A DNA stretch of 64,000 nt from Theristus sp. LFF4_11 (lineage: Eukaryota > Nematoda > Chromadorea > Monhysterida > Xyalidae): the NCBI GenBank assembly GCA_030248135.1, contig JASANC010000316.1:186001-250000 (forward strand), written 5' to 3'. Position 1 is the first letter of the stretch. Every line of letters starts with the position of its first letter. The translations under genes were made by a program, and so were the position numbers. Under the pieces are notes generated by a model. That model was given only the letters and a program-made list of their open reading frames with translations, searched no databases and was not told where the DNA came from. This document shows, one piece after another, positions 34,001-48,325 of the stretch.

Positions 34001-35840
34001 AAGGTGTCCCTAGCAAACTTTGCCCACTATTTCCGGGTGATTTGTTGTGTTTCGGATAAACTACAGTTCCTGTGGGTTACGCACAAGAAAAAGCTAACGG
34101 ATGTGAAGCGTTGTTTGGCAATGAGAGGGCACACAATTCAGCAGACATGCATTTTTTTGACTTTTTTCACCCTTCGACCTGCTCTAAAGGTGCCCCTAGC
34201 AAACTTTGCCCACTATTTCCGGGTGATTTGTTGTGTTTCGGATAAACTACAGTTCCTGTGGGTTACGCACAAGAAAAAGCTAACGGATGTGAAGCGTTGT
34301 TTGGCAATGAGAGGGCACACAATTCAGCAGACATGCATTTTTTGACTTTTTTCACCCTTTGACCTGCTCTAAAGGTGCCCCTAGCAAACTTGGCCCACTA
34401 TTTCCGGGTGATTTGTTGTGTTTCGGATAAACTACAGTTCATGTGGGTTACGCACAAGAAAAAGCTAACGGATGTGAAGCGTTGTTTGGCAATGAGAGGG
34501 CACACAATTCAGCAGACATGCATTTTTTGACTTTTTTCACCCTTTGACCTGCTCTAAAGGTGCCCCTAGCAAACTTTGCCCACTATTTCCGGGTGATTTG
34601 TTGTGTTTCGGATAAACTAAAGTGAATGTGGGTTACGCACAAGAAAAAGCTAACGGATGTGAAGCGTTGTTTGGCAATGAGAGAGCACACAATTCAGCAG
34701 ACATGCATTTTTTGACTTTTTTCACCCTTTGACCTGCTCTAAAGGTGCCCCTAGCAAACTTGGCCCACTATTTCCGGGTGATTTGTTGTGTTTCGGATAA
34801 ACTACAGTTCATGTGGGTTACGCACAAGAAAAAGCTAACGGATGTGAAGCGTTGTTTGGCAATGAGAGAGCACACAATTCAGCAGACATGCATTTTTTGA
34901 CTTTTTTCACCCTTTGACCTGCTCTAAAGGTGCCCCTAGCAAACTTGGCCCACTATTTCCGGGTGATTTGTTGTGTTTCGGATAAACTACAGTTCATGTG
35001 GGTTACGCACAAGAAAAAGCTAACGGATGTGAAGCGTTGTTTGGCAATGAGAGGGCACACAATTCAGCAGACATGCATTTTTTGACTTTTTTCACGCTTT
35101 GACCTACTCTAAAGGTGCCCCTAGCAAACTTGGCCCACTATTTCCGGGTGATTTGTTGTGTTTCGGATAAACTACAGTTCATGTGGGTTACGCACAAGAA
35201 AAAGCTAACGGATGTGAAGCGTTGTTTGGCAATGAGAGAGCACACAATTCAGCAGACATGCATTTTTTGACTTTTTTCACCCTTTGACCTGCTCTAAAGG
35301 TGCCCCTAGCAAACTTGGCCCACTATTTCCGGGTGATTTGTTGTGCGTCGGATAAACTACAGTTCATGTGGGTTACGCACAAGAAAAAGCTAACGGATGT
35401 GAAGCGTTGTTTGGCAATGAGAGGGCACACAATTCAGCAGACATGCATTTTTTTTTACTTTTTTCTCCACAAAGCAATGTTTCAATTGCTCATATAATTC
35501 GTGTGCGTGAATATTTTTGCACGAAAATTGAATCACATATTCTCTGAGTCCGTAGCTACAAAATGAGTGCTCGATGAGTGTTTTTGGTGCACGTGGTGTG
35601 GAGAACAAAGCAGTCAACCAAAACTCCTAGTTTGCGTGCGTCCCTATTAGTCCTCCCTTAACAGACAGGAAGCCCGCTGTCACGCGTAGACTAGGAGTTG
35701 AGAGCTGAAACTTTGTGTGTGTTATTTTTTTATCATAACTAACAACTATCTGGCGGCGGCGATTCAATTTGAAACATTTTTTTTTTCGTTTCGCATGGGC
35801 TTGGAGGTTCGAATTTCTGGGACAGCGACTCTTAATTATT
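31008..35840. mobile_element. 4.8-kb palindromic (foldback) element with 185-bp tandem repeats in both arms
   Basis: The outer 380 bases at each end are inverted copies (TTAAGAGTCGCT at the left, AGCGACTCTTAA at the right). Inside are about 13 tandem 185-bp units in the left arm (31401-33800) and about 8 inverted units in the right arm (33960-35440), around a 130-base centre. TTAA occurs at both outer edges. No transposase is readable. Short open frames inside are by-products of the repeats. It resembles foldback-type elements with repeated inverted ends (inference). Confidence 0.9.
33830..33960. other. Non-repeat centre of the palindrome
   Basis: The only part of the element not made of 185-bp units or end sequence. 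It is bounded by TTGTGTGCTCTCTCATTCAC and inverse-like GTGGGATACACAAATTCACA, with GAGTTAACATGTTATGC inside. Confidence 0.6.
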
Positions 35841-36154
35841 TGTAAAAAAAAACGGTTTTTTGGTGATGGGGGGGGGGTGAGAGGAATCGTGTTTTAGATT
35901 CAAACATGATCCCCGTGCGTCCGAGCGACCCTAAGGGTTCTGGAGGTGGTCGAAAAACCCATCACTCCATGTCCAGCTTGGCTGACGTGACGTTGGAGCG
36001 AGTGATTCGTCATTCGTTTCCGCAGTAGTGGTTGGTAATAAGCAGCGACAAACGGTTTGCGCGCCGCACGTAGAATTCGGCGGAAAAACCACCGGTTTGA
36101 AAAAAAAACAAAGAAAAACTTCTTTCAACCGGCCAAAATCGCAGGCGCACAAAC

Positions 36155-38474
<2,320 letters not shown>

Positions 38475-38678
38475 TTCGCTGAATTCGTATATTTATCTTA
38501 TCTCGTTTCGTTTTGTGTTTCTTGGCCTTGCTTGCACAGTGACCCGATAATTCGGGGAATAAGTTTGCCAATGACAAAAAAACCACTGTTCTGGCTCCGG
38601 TGGGCCGGGTGATCAATTTTTACGCTGCACTGAAAGAAAGCACGGACGGACTAACTCATTCTTAGAACTAGCTCAAAA

Positions 38679-39516
38679 CAGGGGTCGAGCCAGATTTTTG
38701 GCGAATCCGAGGGGGGGGGTCCGCCCAAATTTGGGGGGGGGTCGTCCCGGGTGGGGGGTCGACTTGGTTGGGGGGCTCCCGAGCGAGACCGAAAAAATTC
38801 TGGGGGGGGGGGGTCCGAGCGAGACCGAAAATTCAAGGGGGGGGGGGGGGGTCGGACCAAAATTTTTTCTTGACGATGACATTGTCTGGGCAAAAACCGG
38901 CTAGTAGGGGTCGATTGGGTGGGGGGGGCCCCGAGCGAGACCGAAAATTCTAGGGGGGGGGGGGGGGGTCGGACCAAAAGTTGTTGAATAAAAGTGCTAG
39001 AAACCACAGCATCCAGTCAAGGCCTCTCTCTAGTCTCTAGTCATACATTTTGCTTTGATTTTCGTTCCGGTCGGGACATCTGAAAGCTACACGAACGAGA
39101 CACGCTGCACGGGTGAGACTTGATATTGAAGTACAGTATTGAAAACATTGACGTGCAAAGTGGTAAATGTATAACAAAGTGGTACGTATACAAAAAAACA
39201 ATATATATTGAGATACAAACATGCATATAATATAGATACCTACAAATGAGAGAAATATAGAGATATACAAGAGAAAATGTCTCCATCGAAAGTCAAAATC
39301 AAAGGGGGGGGGTGGTCAGACGGTCAGGATTTGGTAGGGGGGGGGGTTTGGAAGGTCGAAATCTGAGAGGGGGGTCTGACTCTGGCCCCCCCAAATTCGA
39401 GAGGGGGTTTGACCAAAATTTGGGGGGGGGGGGGGGGGGGGGGGGTTTTGCCCGGGTGGGGGGGTGTCGACTTGGTTGGGGGGGGGCCCACCCCCCCCCC
39501 CCCATCTCGACCCCTG
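38679..39516. mobile_element. G-tract-rich element with CAGGGGTCGAG inverted ends
   Basis: CAGGGGTCGAG at the left is mirrored by CTCGACCCCTG at the right. Inside are several runs of 8 to 25 G (38708-38980, 39303-39485), some spaced by GACCGAAAATTC units. The ends resemble hAT ends (inference). No protein. Confidence 0.65.
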
Positions 39517-41368
39517 GTTCAGCTAGACTATTTTCAGAACGATCCGGAAAACTCTAAGAGCGAAAATCGTGTTTTATTGAAATTATGTCCATTTCATAGA
39601 GGGAAAGTTGCATTTTCAACAGTAAAACAGGACAATTTTTGACGTGTACGTGAATATTGAACCGTTCTCAGTTGTTCTTCTTTAGAAAATTACCAAAATT
39701 TGATTTTGTTCAAAAATTCCTGTTTGCTGTAGCTAAGTCGGCAGCCCCTCCTGTCGACCCGGTCGCCCCCCCCCCAAGACACTTACTTTCAGGTTCAACC
39801 AGCTATGCTATCTGCCACATGGCGAGAGCCCACTCTTCAAATCATCGTATCGAAAAGGGGTTAGGGTCAGTACCGTGGGCCCAAAAAAAATTTCGAGGGG
39901 GGGGTATGGTACCGTGGGGGGGGGGGGGGGTGCCGGCCACAATGTGGGGGGGGGGTCCAACCTGGGGTAAAGTGGGGCCCCATGGGGGGGCCAATGGGGG
40001 GGTGAATTTTTGCGAATTTTTCTGGGGGGGGGTCCACCCCCCCCCCCCCCCCCCCCCCCACCATGATAATTTTTCGCTTAAATTTTGAAGGAAAAACGCT
40101 AAATTTTGCTGCAAAATCGTTGAAATTACAATGAAGATGGTCAAGTTATCATATATTCAGCTTATATTATGGACTTTATAGACAAAAAATCATGATTTTC
40201 GAAAAAATTTTTAGGGTGTGCAGAAAATTTTGGGGGGGGGGGGGTGTCCGCCTCAAAAAATTTCTTGGGGGGGTGGGGGGGTGTCGGCCAAATTTTCGAG
40301 GGGGGGGGGTACGATGGGGGGGGTGCCCGGTTTTAGGGGGGGGGGGTGGCACGGTGCCCCCCCCCCCACCCCCCCACCCGACGGTCTCGGGTGCTCTGGG
40401 GGGGGGTGTACCCCCCCCCACCCCCCCCCCCGCCCACGGTACTGGTTAGGGTATCGAAATCTACCTAGGGTTAGGGGCTTTGAAAATTTTTTTTTTTTTT
40501 AATTTGGATTTTTTTTTTAAACTTAAAAAAAATTGAAAAATTTTTCTTCTACTTTGCTCTGAAAATTCGATTTATGGCATAATTTTTTGAAAGTTCAAAC
40601 CAAATTTTCTTCCCAACTTCTTTGTGTGCTTAGGTAAATGTCATTATTTGGTCATTTTGACCGACGTACTCCATGTTTTTCGATTTGGATGACTTCTAGA
40701 GTCAATTTTTAGCGTTGAAATGACTTAACTGAATTGAAATATCGTTTCAGAAATCGTTTTCTTGCAACTTAGAACATGTTTTTCAGTCGGTAGGCCATGA
40801 GATGAACATGATATCTTGTTGATTGGCGTATGTTATAGGTCTACAATGGAGTTGTACGATATATTGTTAAACAATTTGAGCGGAGATGTTGGTTAATACC
40901 ACATCACACGACCGTTTTTCAGATACCCGATAACATGGCCACATGTTAAAACTTGCGTGCTGAGCTAAACTAACGTGTTAAACTTGCGTCTGTCAGTTGC
41001 CCGCAACGTGATCGCGAAATCATGGTACGTGTTTTCGATACGATGATTTGAAGAGTGGGCTCTCGCCATGTGGCAGATAGCATAGCTGGTTGAACCTGAA
41101 AGTAAGTGTCTTGGGGGGGGGCGACCGGGTCGACAGGGGTTGCCGACTTAGCTAGAGCAAACAGGAATTTTTGAACACAGTCAAATTTTGGTAATTTTCT
41201 AAAGAGGAACCACTAAGAACGGTTCAATATTCAAGTACACGTGAAAAATTGCCCTGTTTTACTGTTGAAAATGCAACTTTCCCTCTATGAAATGGACATA
41301 ATTTCAATAAAACACGATTTTCGCTCTTATAGTTTCCCGGATCGTTCTGAAAATAGTCTAGATGAACT
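39517..41368. mobile_element. 1.85-kb foldback element with G-tract core
   Basis: Left arm 39517-39866 and right arm about 41026-41368 are near-perfect inverse copies of about 340 bases (for example TTTCAGAACGATCCGGAAAA and its inverse). Inside lies another inverted-end block (CAGTACCGTGGGC at 39869, GCCCACGGTACTG at 40433) with long G and C runs. Confidence 0.8.
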
Positions 41369-41493
41369 CAGCTCGACGAGACGCTTCGAACGAACCTAAC
41401 TTGTAAAAAAAATTTTTTTTTAATTTTTTTTTAATTTAAAAAAAAAATCCGGATTTTTTTCCCCTAACCCTACCCCTACCCCACCCCCACCCC

Positions 41494-41790
41494 CATGATA
41501 TTTTTCGCTTAAATTTTGAAAGAAAAACGCTAAATTTTGCTGCAAAATCTTTGAAATTACAATGAAGATGGTCAAGTTATCATATATTTAGCTCAGTAGC
41601 GAACAGTACCGTGGGCCCAAAAAGATTTTCGAAGGGGGGGGGTATGGTGCCGTGGGGGGGGGAGGGTGCCGACCAAAAAGTGAGGGGGCCGGGGGGTCCA
41701 AACTATGGTAACGTGGGACCCCCCATGGGGTCCCATGGGGGGTGCATTTTTTCAAAATTTTCTGTGGGGGGTCCAAAAATGGGGTCCTGA
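41494..41790. repeat. Partial direct copy of the G-rich core
   Basis: TTTTCGCTTAAATTTTGAA through CAAGTTATCATATATT repeats 40066-40160, followed by another AGTACCGTGGGCCCAAAAA plus G-run block as at 39870. Confidence 0.75.
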
Positions 41791-42318
41791 AAAAAACGGG
41801 AAAACAACCAGGTATTTTTCTCGTTTTTTTCGTTTTTTCCCGGTTTTTTTTTTCAATTTTTGACGTGAAATTTTTTCATTGTGTTTCCTTTGTTTTGGTC
41901 ATAGTTTTGCACTTAATGGTACCAACATCAAGTGTGCCCGACCCCGACCCGATGCGAAAACAAGAGCCTGCGGGCAACACAGAAAAGCAGTATTTTGTTT
42001 TCTTGTTTTTTGTGTGCTTGTTTATGCGCTGAGTCCCGAGTGAAAAATTCGGATTTCCTTTTTGTATCCTAACTGGGTGATGACTTTGACTTTTGCCTTT
42101 CTTTCGTCATGGGAGCGGACCACCAAGCGTTGTGGGATTTTTTAATAAAAAAGCTAAACAACGTTCATGTTGTTTCACTTTCAAAGTTCATGCGCAGTTT
42201 CAGTGAGGCTATCAATCTGAGCGCAGCTTTTAACCGTTTATCTCTGTCTCTGCACAGCTACCGTATACGATTTTATTATTGTTTTGTCATCATCAACCTC
42301 AAAAACCAACAACAACAA

Positions 42319-44231
42319 ATGAATGCGGCGTGGTTTGTGCTGCTGTTCAGTTGTGGCGGTTTATCGTTTCACATAAGTAAACAATCTGTTTAGCAGTATC
42401 TATCTAGTAGATTTATTTAAACGTGTCCCACTGAAATGACGTCATGTGCCGCAAAACATGCGCTTGTCGTTCACAGCAAACCAGACTTTCCGTTTAGCCG
42501 AATTCTTCCCATAAACAAATGGTGAATGTCGAATTCAGTCACACCAAACTGACATTTTAGTGCCTGTTTTGATAAAGGGCGTTTTTAAAGCAAATGACGT
42601 CATTTTAGCCCAGGCACGTTTGAATAAATCCACAATATGTAACAAACAATCTGCTGTTATGTATTAGCAGTTTTTAGTGGTGGTCGGCTCAATCAAAGGA
42701 ACACAAACCACAGTTCAACCAAGCGATTGATTTTCTTTTTAAATTTTTCAACGAAGATGATAAAACATCCTCAACTATGAGTTTTCTCAGTGTTGAAACT
42801 AAATGTCGTTTTTCAACTTCAATTTTAGAGTTTGCTTGTGATAGTTGCTGTGCGAAAATAGCTGGTGGCTGCGATCGTGACCAGTGTCAATGCAACCACA
42901 TGGGACAGTTCGGAGCCTCCTGCAGATGTACCTCGCCAAACGCTGCCACATTTGGTTAAAAGAGTTCTCGCCTCCATTTGCACTTTCTTATGTTGAAACA
43001 AATCTCGAAAACAGAAAAAACCGTTTGAATACTTTGAAGAGTCGATGTGCGATGGTTGTTGTGCGGATATGGCCAACTATTGCGAACGTGACCAGTGTCA
43101 GTGCAAACGTGACGGCTCACACGGTGCCGCCTGCAGTTGTGCCACCTCAAACGTTGCCACATTTGGTGAGAAAAATTCACGTTTCCATTTGCACTTTTCT
43201 TCTGTTTAAACTAATCTCTCATTTTCCACAGTAAAAACCGTTTGAATACTTTGAAGAGTCAATGTGCGATGACTGTTGCGCGGACATGGCCAACTATTGC
43301 ACTCGTGACCAGTGTCAGTGCAAACGTGACGGCTCACACGGAGCCGCCTGCAGTTGTGCCACCTCAAACGTTGCCACATTTGGTGAGAAAAATTCACGTT
43401 TCCATTTGCACTTTTCTTCTGTTTAAACTAATCTCTCATTTTCCACAGTAAAAACCGTTTGAATACTTTGAAGAGTCAATGTGCGATGACTGTTGCGCGG
43501 ACATGGCCAACTATTGCACTCGTGACCAGTGTCAGTGCAAACGTGACGGCTCACACGGAGCCGCCTGCAGTTGTGCCACCTCAAACGTTGCCACATTTGG
43601 TGAGAAAAATTCACGTTTCCATTTGCACCTTTCTTCTGTTTAAACTAATCTCTCATTTTCCACAGTAAAAACCGTTTGAATACTTTGAAGAGTCAATGTG
43701 CGATGACTGTTGCGCGGACATGGCCAACTATTGCACTCGTGACCAGTGTCAGTGCAAACGGCATGGCTCATACCGAACGAGCTGCAGTTGTGAAACGCAA
43801 CATCCTGTCACATCATTTGGTGAGAAGAATGACTTTGAAAAAAGAAACAGTTTTCTCAGGTTTCTTCGTTCTGCATTCATGATGACGCAAAAAAGCAAAA
43901 AGGCATATCATATCCTAATCATAATCCTAAGCGTAGCCTTTTTGATAAGGTCGTGAAAATGATCAATTTTTTTGCATTTTTCTCTTTCCCGTGTTTATAG
44001 GGCATGGGCCACCGCAACTGCACATGCACCTCTTTTAATAATGATGGATCACGTATCATATCATAATTACACAACGCAAAGGCATTATCTTTTTTAAAAA
44101 AGCGCTTCTTTCCAGAGTCAATGTGCGATGATTGTTGCGCGAAGAGAGCCAGATACTGGCCGCAGTGCTCTCGTGACAGATGCCAGTGTGCGCGGTCGAC
44201 TTCAGGCGTCATGTTGTGCGGCTGTCAATAA
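42319..44231 (+). CDS. Secreted protein with six 8-cysteine repeats, one exon each
   Basis: Function unknown; no family recognised. Seven exons (42319-42376, 42829-42954, 43040-43165, 43257-43382, 43474-43599, 43691-43819, 44116-44231) join in phase to 268 residues. Exon 1 encodes a signal peptide (MNAAWFVLLFSCGGLSFH). Each later exon is a module of about 42 residues; its cysteine pattern C-x2-CC-x6-C-x4-C-x-C-x9-C-x-C is seen in CDDCCADMANY and DQCQCKRDGS. All module exons are phase 1 at both ends, and four are exactly 126 bases, so exon duplication keeps the frame. Three modules recur at 217-base spacing with their introns nearly identical, showing recent tandem duplication. The product is expected to be secreted, probably extracellular and disulfide-rich. 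Confidence 0.8.
42402..42640. mobile_element. MITE family C copy with two TGACGTCA sites
   Basis: TTTAAACGTGTCCCACTGAA, ATGACGTCAT near both ends, right end CACGTTTGAATAAATCCACA. Fills half of intron 1 of the cysteine-repeat gene. Confidence 0.85.
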
Positions 44232-44549
44232 GCCTATCCGGCAATGATGTCTGACTAACACTGATTATGATTGCTCTAAAAGCTAACGACAGTGATTCTT
44301 ATTGCTTCCAAAGCTGTGAACTCTTGTTTTTTTCTCTTTTGTCTCATCAAAGCATTTGAAACAGAACCAAAACCAACTGTGCGTTCACTCGCAAACGGCC
44401 TTGAAAGTGTAAAAACGGAATAAAAAGAATTTACAACGTGTTGAAAACTATTCTGGTGTTTTTTTCCTGATAATATCAGCCGAATTTACCAGGATAGATG
44501 CTTCATTCTTCAATTTTTTGTTTTTCCACGTCATCACACGTTCCTGTGG

Positions 44550-44633
44550 CTTAGGCGTAGGCGTAAGCTTAGGCTCAGGCTCAGGCTTAGGCTCAGGCTT
44601 AGGCTTAGGCTTAGATGGCTTAGGCGAAGAAAA
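44550..44633. repeat. Interstitial TTAGGC-like repeat
   Basis: About 12 hexamers, mostly TTAGGC, TCAGGC and GTAGGC, in one orientation. TTAGGC is the nematode telomere unit, so this may be a decayed internal telomere tract or a chance low-complexity run. Confidence 0.75.
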
Positions 44634-45153
44634 CACCGTTACGTATCACAGTCACAACAAGCAGACGCGCGCACATCGCAAGTCATAGGTGGGTTAGGTG
44701 CGAAATGTGAGCACGTGTCTGTGAGTGACTAGACGTCTAACACTTGAAAAACAGTGCATACACTGTGTAAAGCACTCATTAACGCCACATTTTTCATTGA
44801 GTCTCTGTTTTTTGCCCAAAAAACTCGTTTGAAACTCTGCTTGTCATCTTCTCTGCGAACGTCATCATCATATCTATCGTAGCAGCGTCACTTTTCCAGT
44901 TCACCGAAAACGCTATGCTGCTGATTGTGTCGCTCGCTTGGTCGATGCTGATGTTCGCTTCGAGTCTAGCTGACGGTACTGTCATATTCCCGGACCACGT
45001 GCTGTGTTGAGCGAGTACACAAACAAACACACTGGCAGGCGTTGTGGCATATGCGCTGCCTGCGAGTTTGTGAATATAGACAAAAAAACGCATGTTGAAC
45101 AAATTGCTGCAAGTTTTTTACTGTTTCGCAAAAAAGTTTCTGTGTCGTTGCAG

Positions 45154-48100
45154 ACGGCTACTGCGACCTGCCACTAAGAATGGCAAACGACTCGATCAAG
45201 TCGATTTTCACACTTTTACACGAGGAGACCAGAGATGAGAAGGAGGGCCCGATGCGCTACTGCTACTATTTGGCGAACGCGGCACACCACGTGCATCCGA
45301 GCATTCACGATCATTACTGCAAGGAGCTGCACGTCAGGCAGTGGCCGAAACCGAAAAATACGATTTACGATAGCTACGACAAGAAGAAAGCTTGGTGGCA
45401 TGGCATCGGTGCGATACTCACGGATGCATCGCTTGCGAAACTCATTACCGATCGCTTGACCGAACTGAAGCCTGCGCTGGCGGTTTGTTTTCAAGTTATT
45501 TCAATAACTGGATCTTTTTTTGCGCGGCATGTACAATTCGCTAGTGCAGAATGTAGTATTCGCTCGTATTTTTGCTCAATAGAAACGTGATAAATTCGCA
45601 GACTTGAGTATTTTGTGGGTCTTGACCTTGAGTTCCCGTGATGCATATTAGGCAATAGTAATTTTTTACAAATTTACTACCACACTAATTTTACTATTTT
45701 TATCCCTTTTATTACTAATCAACATCCATTTCAACTTTAATAGCAACTTTAGTTACAAAAGTCACTGGTGAGATTTCACGTATTTGTTTGTAATACTAGT
45801 AGTAGCAGATAACGGGAACGGGATCTCAGTGAACTGTTGTTTGGAGCTCATTCAGTCCAATATTTCCAAATGATACATTTTTCATACATCTTCGCCGCGT
45901 TCTCTGTTCAGCGCTACTTCTACACTGGTCTCGCGTTTGACGATCCACAACGAAAGTCGTACCTGAAACGATTCAACCACTCGGCCAACTTCGACAGCGT
46001 CTCCTTCACTTGGGCGAACGACCCGCAAGAACCGAGTGTGCCGAAGATCGCCGACGACATGCGCGAGCACGTACAGGGTGACCCGGAGAGCAGCCGATTC
46101 GCGGACACTTGTACTCTGTGGCATCCGCATTTCAGCGATTATTTGCGTTTCAAAATCGTCTACAGAAACCATTCAAACGTCATCAACTGCAATCGGCCAG
46201 CGCTGTGCCAGTTTCAGTTGTACGAGCTGGAACCGAATGAGATTAGTACGTGACTTCGGAGAGCACAAATATAATTCGTGTTGCCGCGGTAGCCGAAAAT
46301 GACGTTTACCGAACCGTATTGACAGCATTTTTGGCGAACCGAAATCGAAACCGTGTACCGAAGATTATTTTCGGATTTTGAACCGAATCGAAAACCGTAC
46401 CGTGGCCTGACCTGAACACCGAAAACGAAACCGTACCGAAGATTTTTTGACCATTTTTTATCGAGACCGATCGTGGCCCAAAAAACGTGAACCGCGGCAA
46501 CACTAAATATAATCGTTGTCTGTTCGTGTGTGATACCGGGTGTTACGGAAGTGCCCGGCTGGCCCCACTTTTGCGCTACTGAGCGGAATATAAATCGAAA
46601 CAAAGAATGACGTCGTTCCTCCCTTATTTCGAAAAAAATTTGGCTTCAACAAAAAGTTACAGTTCGGCTTAGGTTGAGTCAGATTGGGAAAGAACCAACG
46701 GCAACGCGAATCAACCAACAGTGGTCATCATTATCAGCCAAATTTTTACCAGAGAATGCCACCGATGAGCAACTATGCCAGGACTACACCACGTTTTGCG
46801 TTGGCGGCACCGCTTGTATACTCGAAAAATGCAGATGTCCGGTCGATACGAACCAAGTGAATCGTACAGGGCCTTGCCTCGGTGAGATTGAAATTGATTG
46901 ATTTCAGCAAAAAAAAACGGAAAATATACAAAAAGGGCTACAGATAGGGCTATTGGGATCTGCCTCGTTAAGCCATTTCTGCGTGCCATATCCACAAGTG
47001 GACTCAAAGAATCGAAACAAAAGTACAAAAGCCGCGATTTGAAAACGTTTTGTGCGAATAAAAAACGCTTTCCTGACGACACGGCAATTGTTGCGTGACC
47101 AGACAAAGACTGTCCTCTTTGAGACATTTTGACCAGCAATTCGTGCAGGCAAACCGGGAGCGGCGTGCACGAAAGGGGTGCGTTGCAACGTTGAAACGTT
47201 CCCCGGGATCGAATGCAACAACTCCATCTGTCAGTGTCCCGGCGGTGCCCCGTACAACTATTACAGATCCGAGTGCGAAAGTTTGTGAAACCAATTCAGT
47301 GTGTTGTGCTCTGGTTTGGTAATTTTGTTGACTGTATGGTGTGTTATTTGTAGTTTTTTCTATTTAATTGTTCGCGCACCGATTCCGGAAACCAGAAGGG
47401 CACCAAACTCCGGCGGAAACGGACAATACTGCCCCGAGCCCAATATTTACCCTCGGCTCTAGAGGTTTATTATATGTTATTTGTCACTGTAGTTTCTTTA
47501 TCATGTGTCTTGTCCACGGCGGGATTCGATCTTTCCACCTAAAGAACGGTAGACAGAAGTCCTATACCCGCGCTACAGACGCTACAGACGTTGTTAAGGG
47601 AAATTCTTCACTTTTTTTCAAAAGGCTTCTTTTTTGGTCGGTGCGATACACGTGCGATGTCATCCCTGTTGCTGTAGTTTTTGGAGAAAACTGTTACGGT
47701 ATCATTACAACTTTGTTATTTCAGAGCCCGGTTACAGTACCCTTCCTTGGGCGCTGCCGGCCAATTGGTTTCTGCCCAATCGAAACGCCACAAACCCACA
47801 AATTCGTACCACGAAAAAGAGCACTACAGGTAAACGGTGTGGACGCGCGGGGAACTTTCCATTTTTGTCTTGGTTTTGTCCAAATGTTTTTTAACAAAAA
47901 TTTCTCTTGAGTAGCAGCAAATTTTTCTACTGCAGTACCCGCCACTGCTACCACTACCATCAAAGCGACCAAGGCCACAGTTGTAACGACCTCGAGCAGG
48001 GAGTCCACGTCAGGCCGTGTTTCTGTTTCGCGCACCTCTGACAAGCGGATAACCACTCGTCGCTCAACGACACCGAAGCAACTCAGCACTTTCAAGCCTA

Positions 48101-48325
48101 CTACTGTGAGCAGAGCTGCCGGATTTTTTGCGCGCGAATATTTTTTTCTTATGTATTTCTTCACTTTGATCAAACTTCGTTGCGCTTTTTGTACTCTGCC
48201 ACATTTGTTTGCTGAGTTTGTTTTAGACCGTAACGCAATTTGTGCTCAATGACGGTCCCACAAAATCGATCGGTCTCCTGACGTTGGCGTTTCTCACGGC
48301 CATCGCGGTGCACTGCTGCGTGTGA
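45154..48325 (+). CDS. C-type lectin with cysteine-rich modules, Ser/Thr stalk and GPI-like tail
   Basis: Predicted cell-surface lectin-like protein. The lectin domain spans 45154-45480 (RYCYYLANA, HDHYCKEL) and 45912-46246 (RYFYTGLAFDD, FTWANDPQEPS, ADTCTLWHPHFSDYL, CQFQL). Two cysteine-rich EB/EGF-like modules follow at 46738-46881 and 47149-47280 (KPGAACTKGVRC, SICQCPGG); checked introns are phase 1. Exons near 47724-47828 and 47937-48104 are rich in Thr, Ser, Lys and Arg, like an O-glycosylated stalk. The last exon, 48227-48325, ends in NDGPTKSIGLLTLAFLTAIA plus a few residues, which fits a GPI-anchor signal. An exon near 47400-47460 is likely but its ends are unclear. The signal-peptide exon upstream of 45154 was not found. 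Carbohydrate-binding residues cannot be assigned. Confidence 0.75.

Noticed and set aside
34004..34345. 113-aa open frame in the palindrome
   Set aside because: It spans two 185-bp units and repeats itself; the unit is not a multiple of 3 and no protein family fits. Treated as a by-product.
38698..40502. Gly-rich and Pro-rich open frames
   Set aside because: Translations of G and C runs in the inverted-repeat elements.
44794..45102. Minus-strand 102-aa frame rich in Ser and Thr
   Set aside because: No splice context, no family, and it overlaps hairpin-like repeat DNA near 45010-45070.
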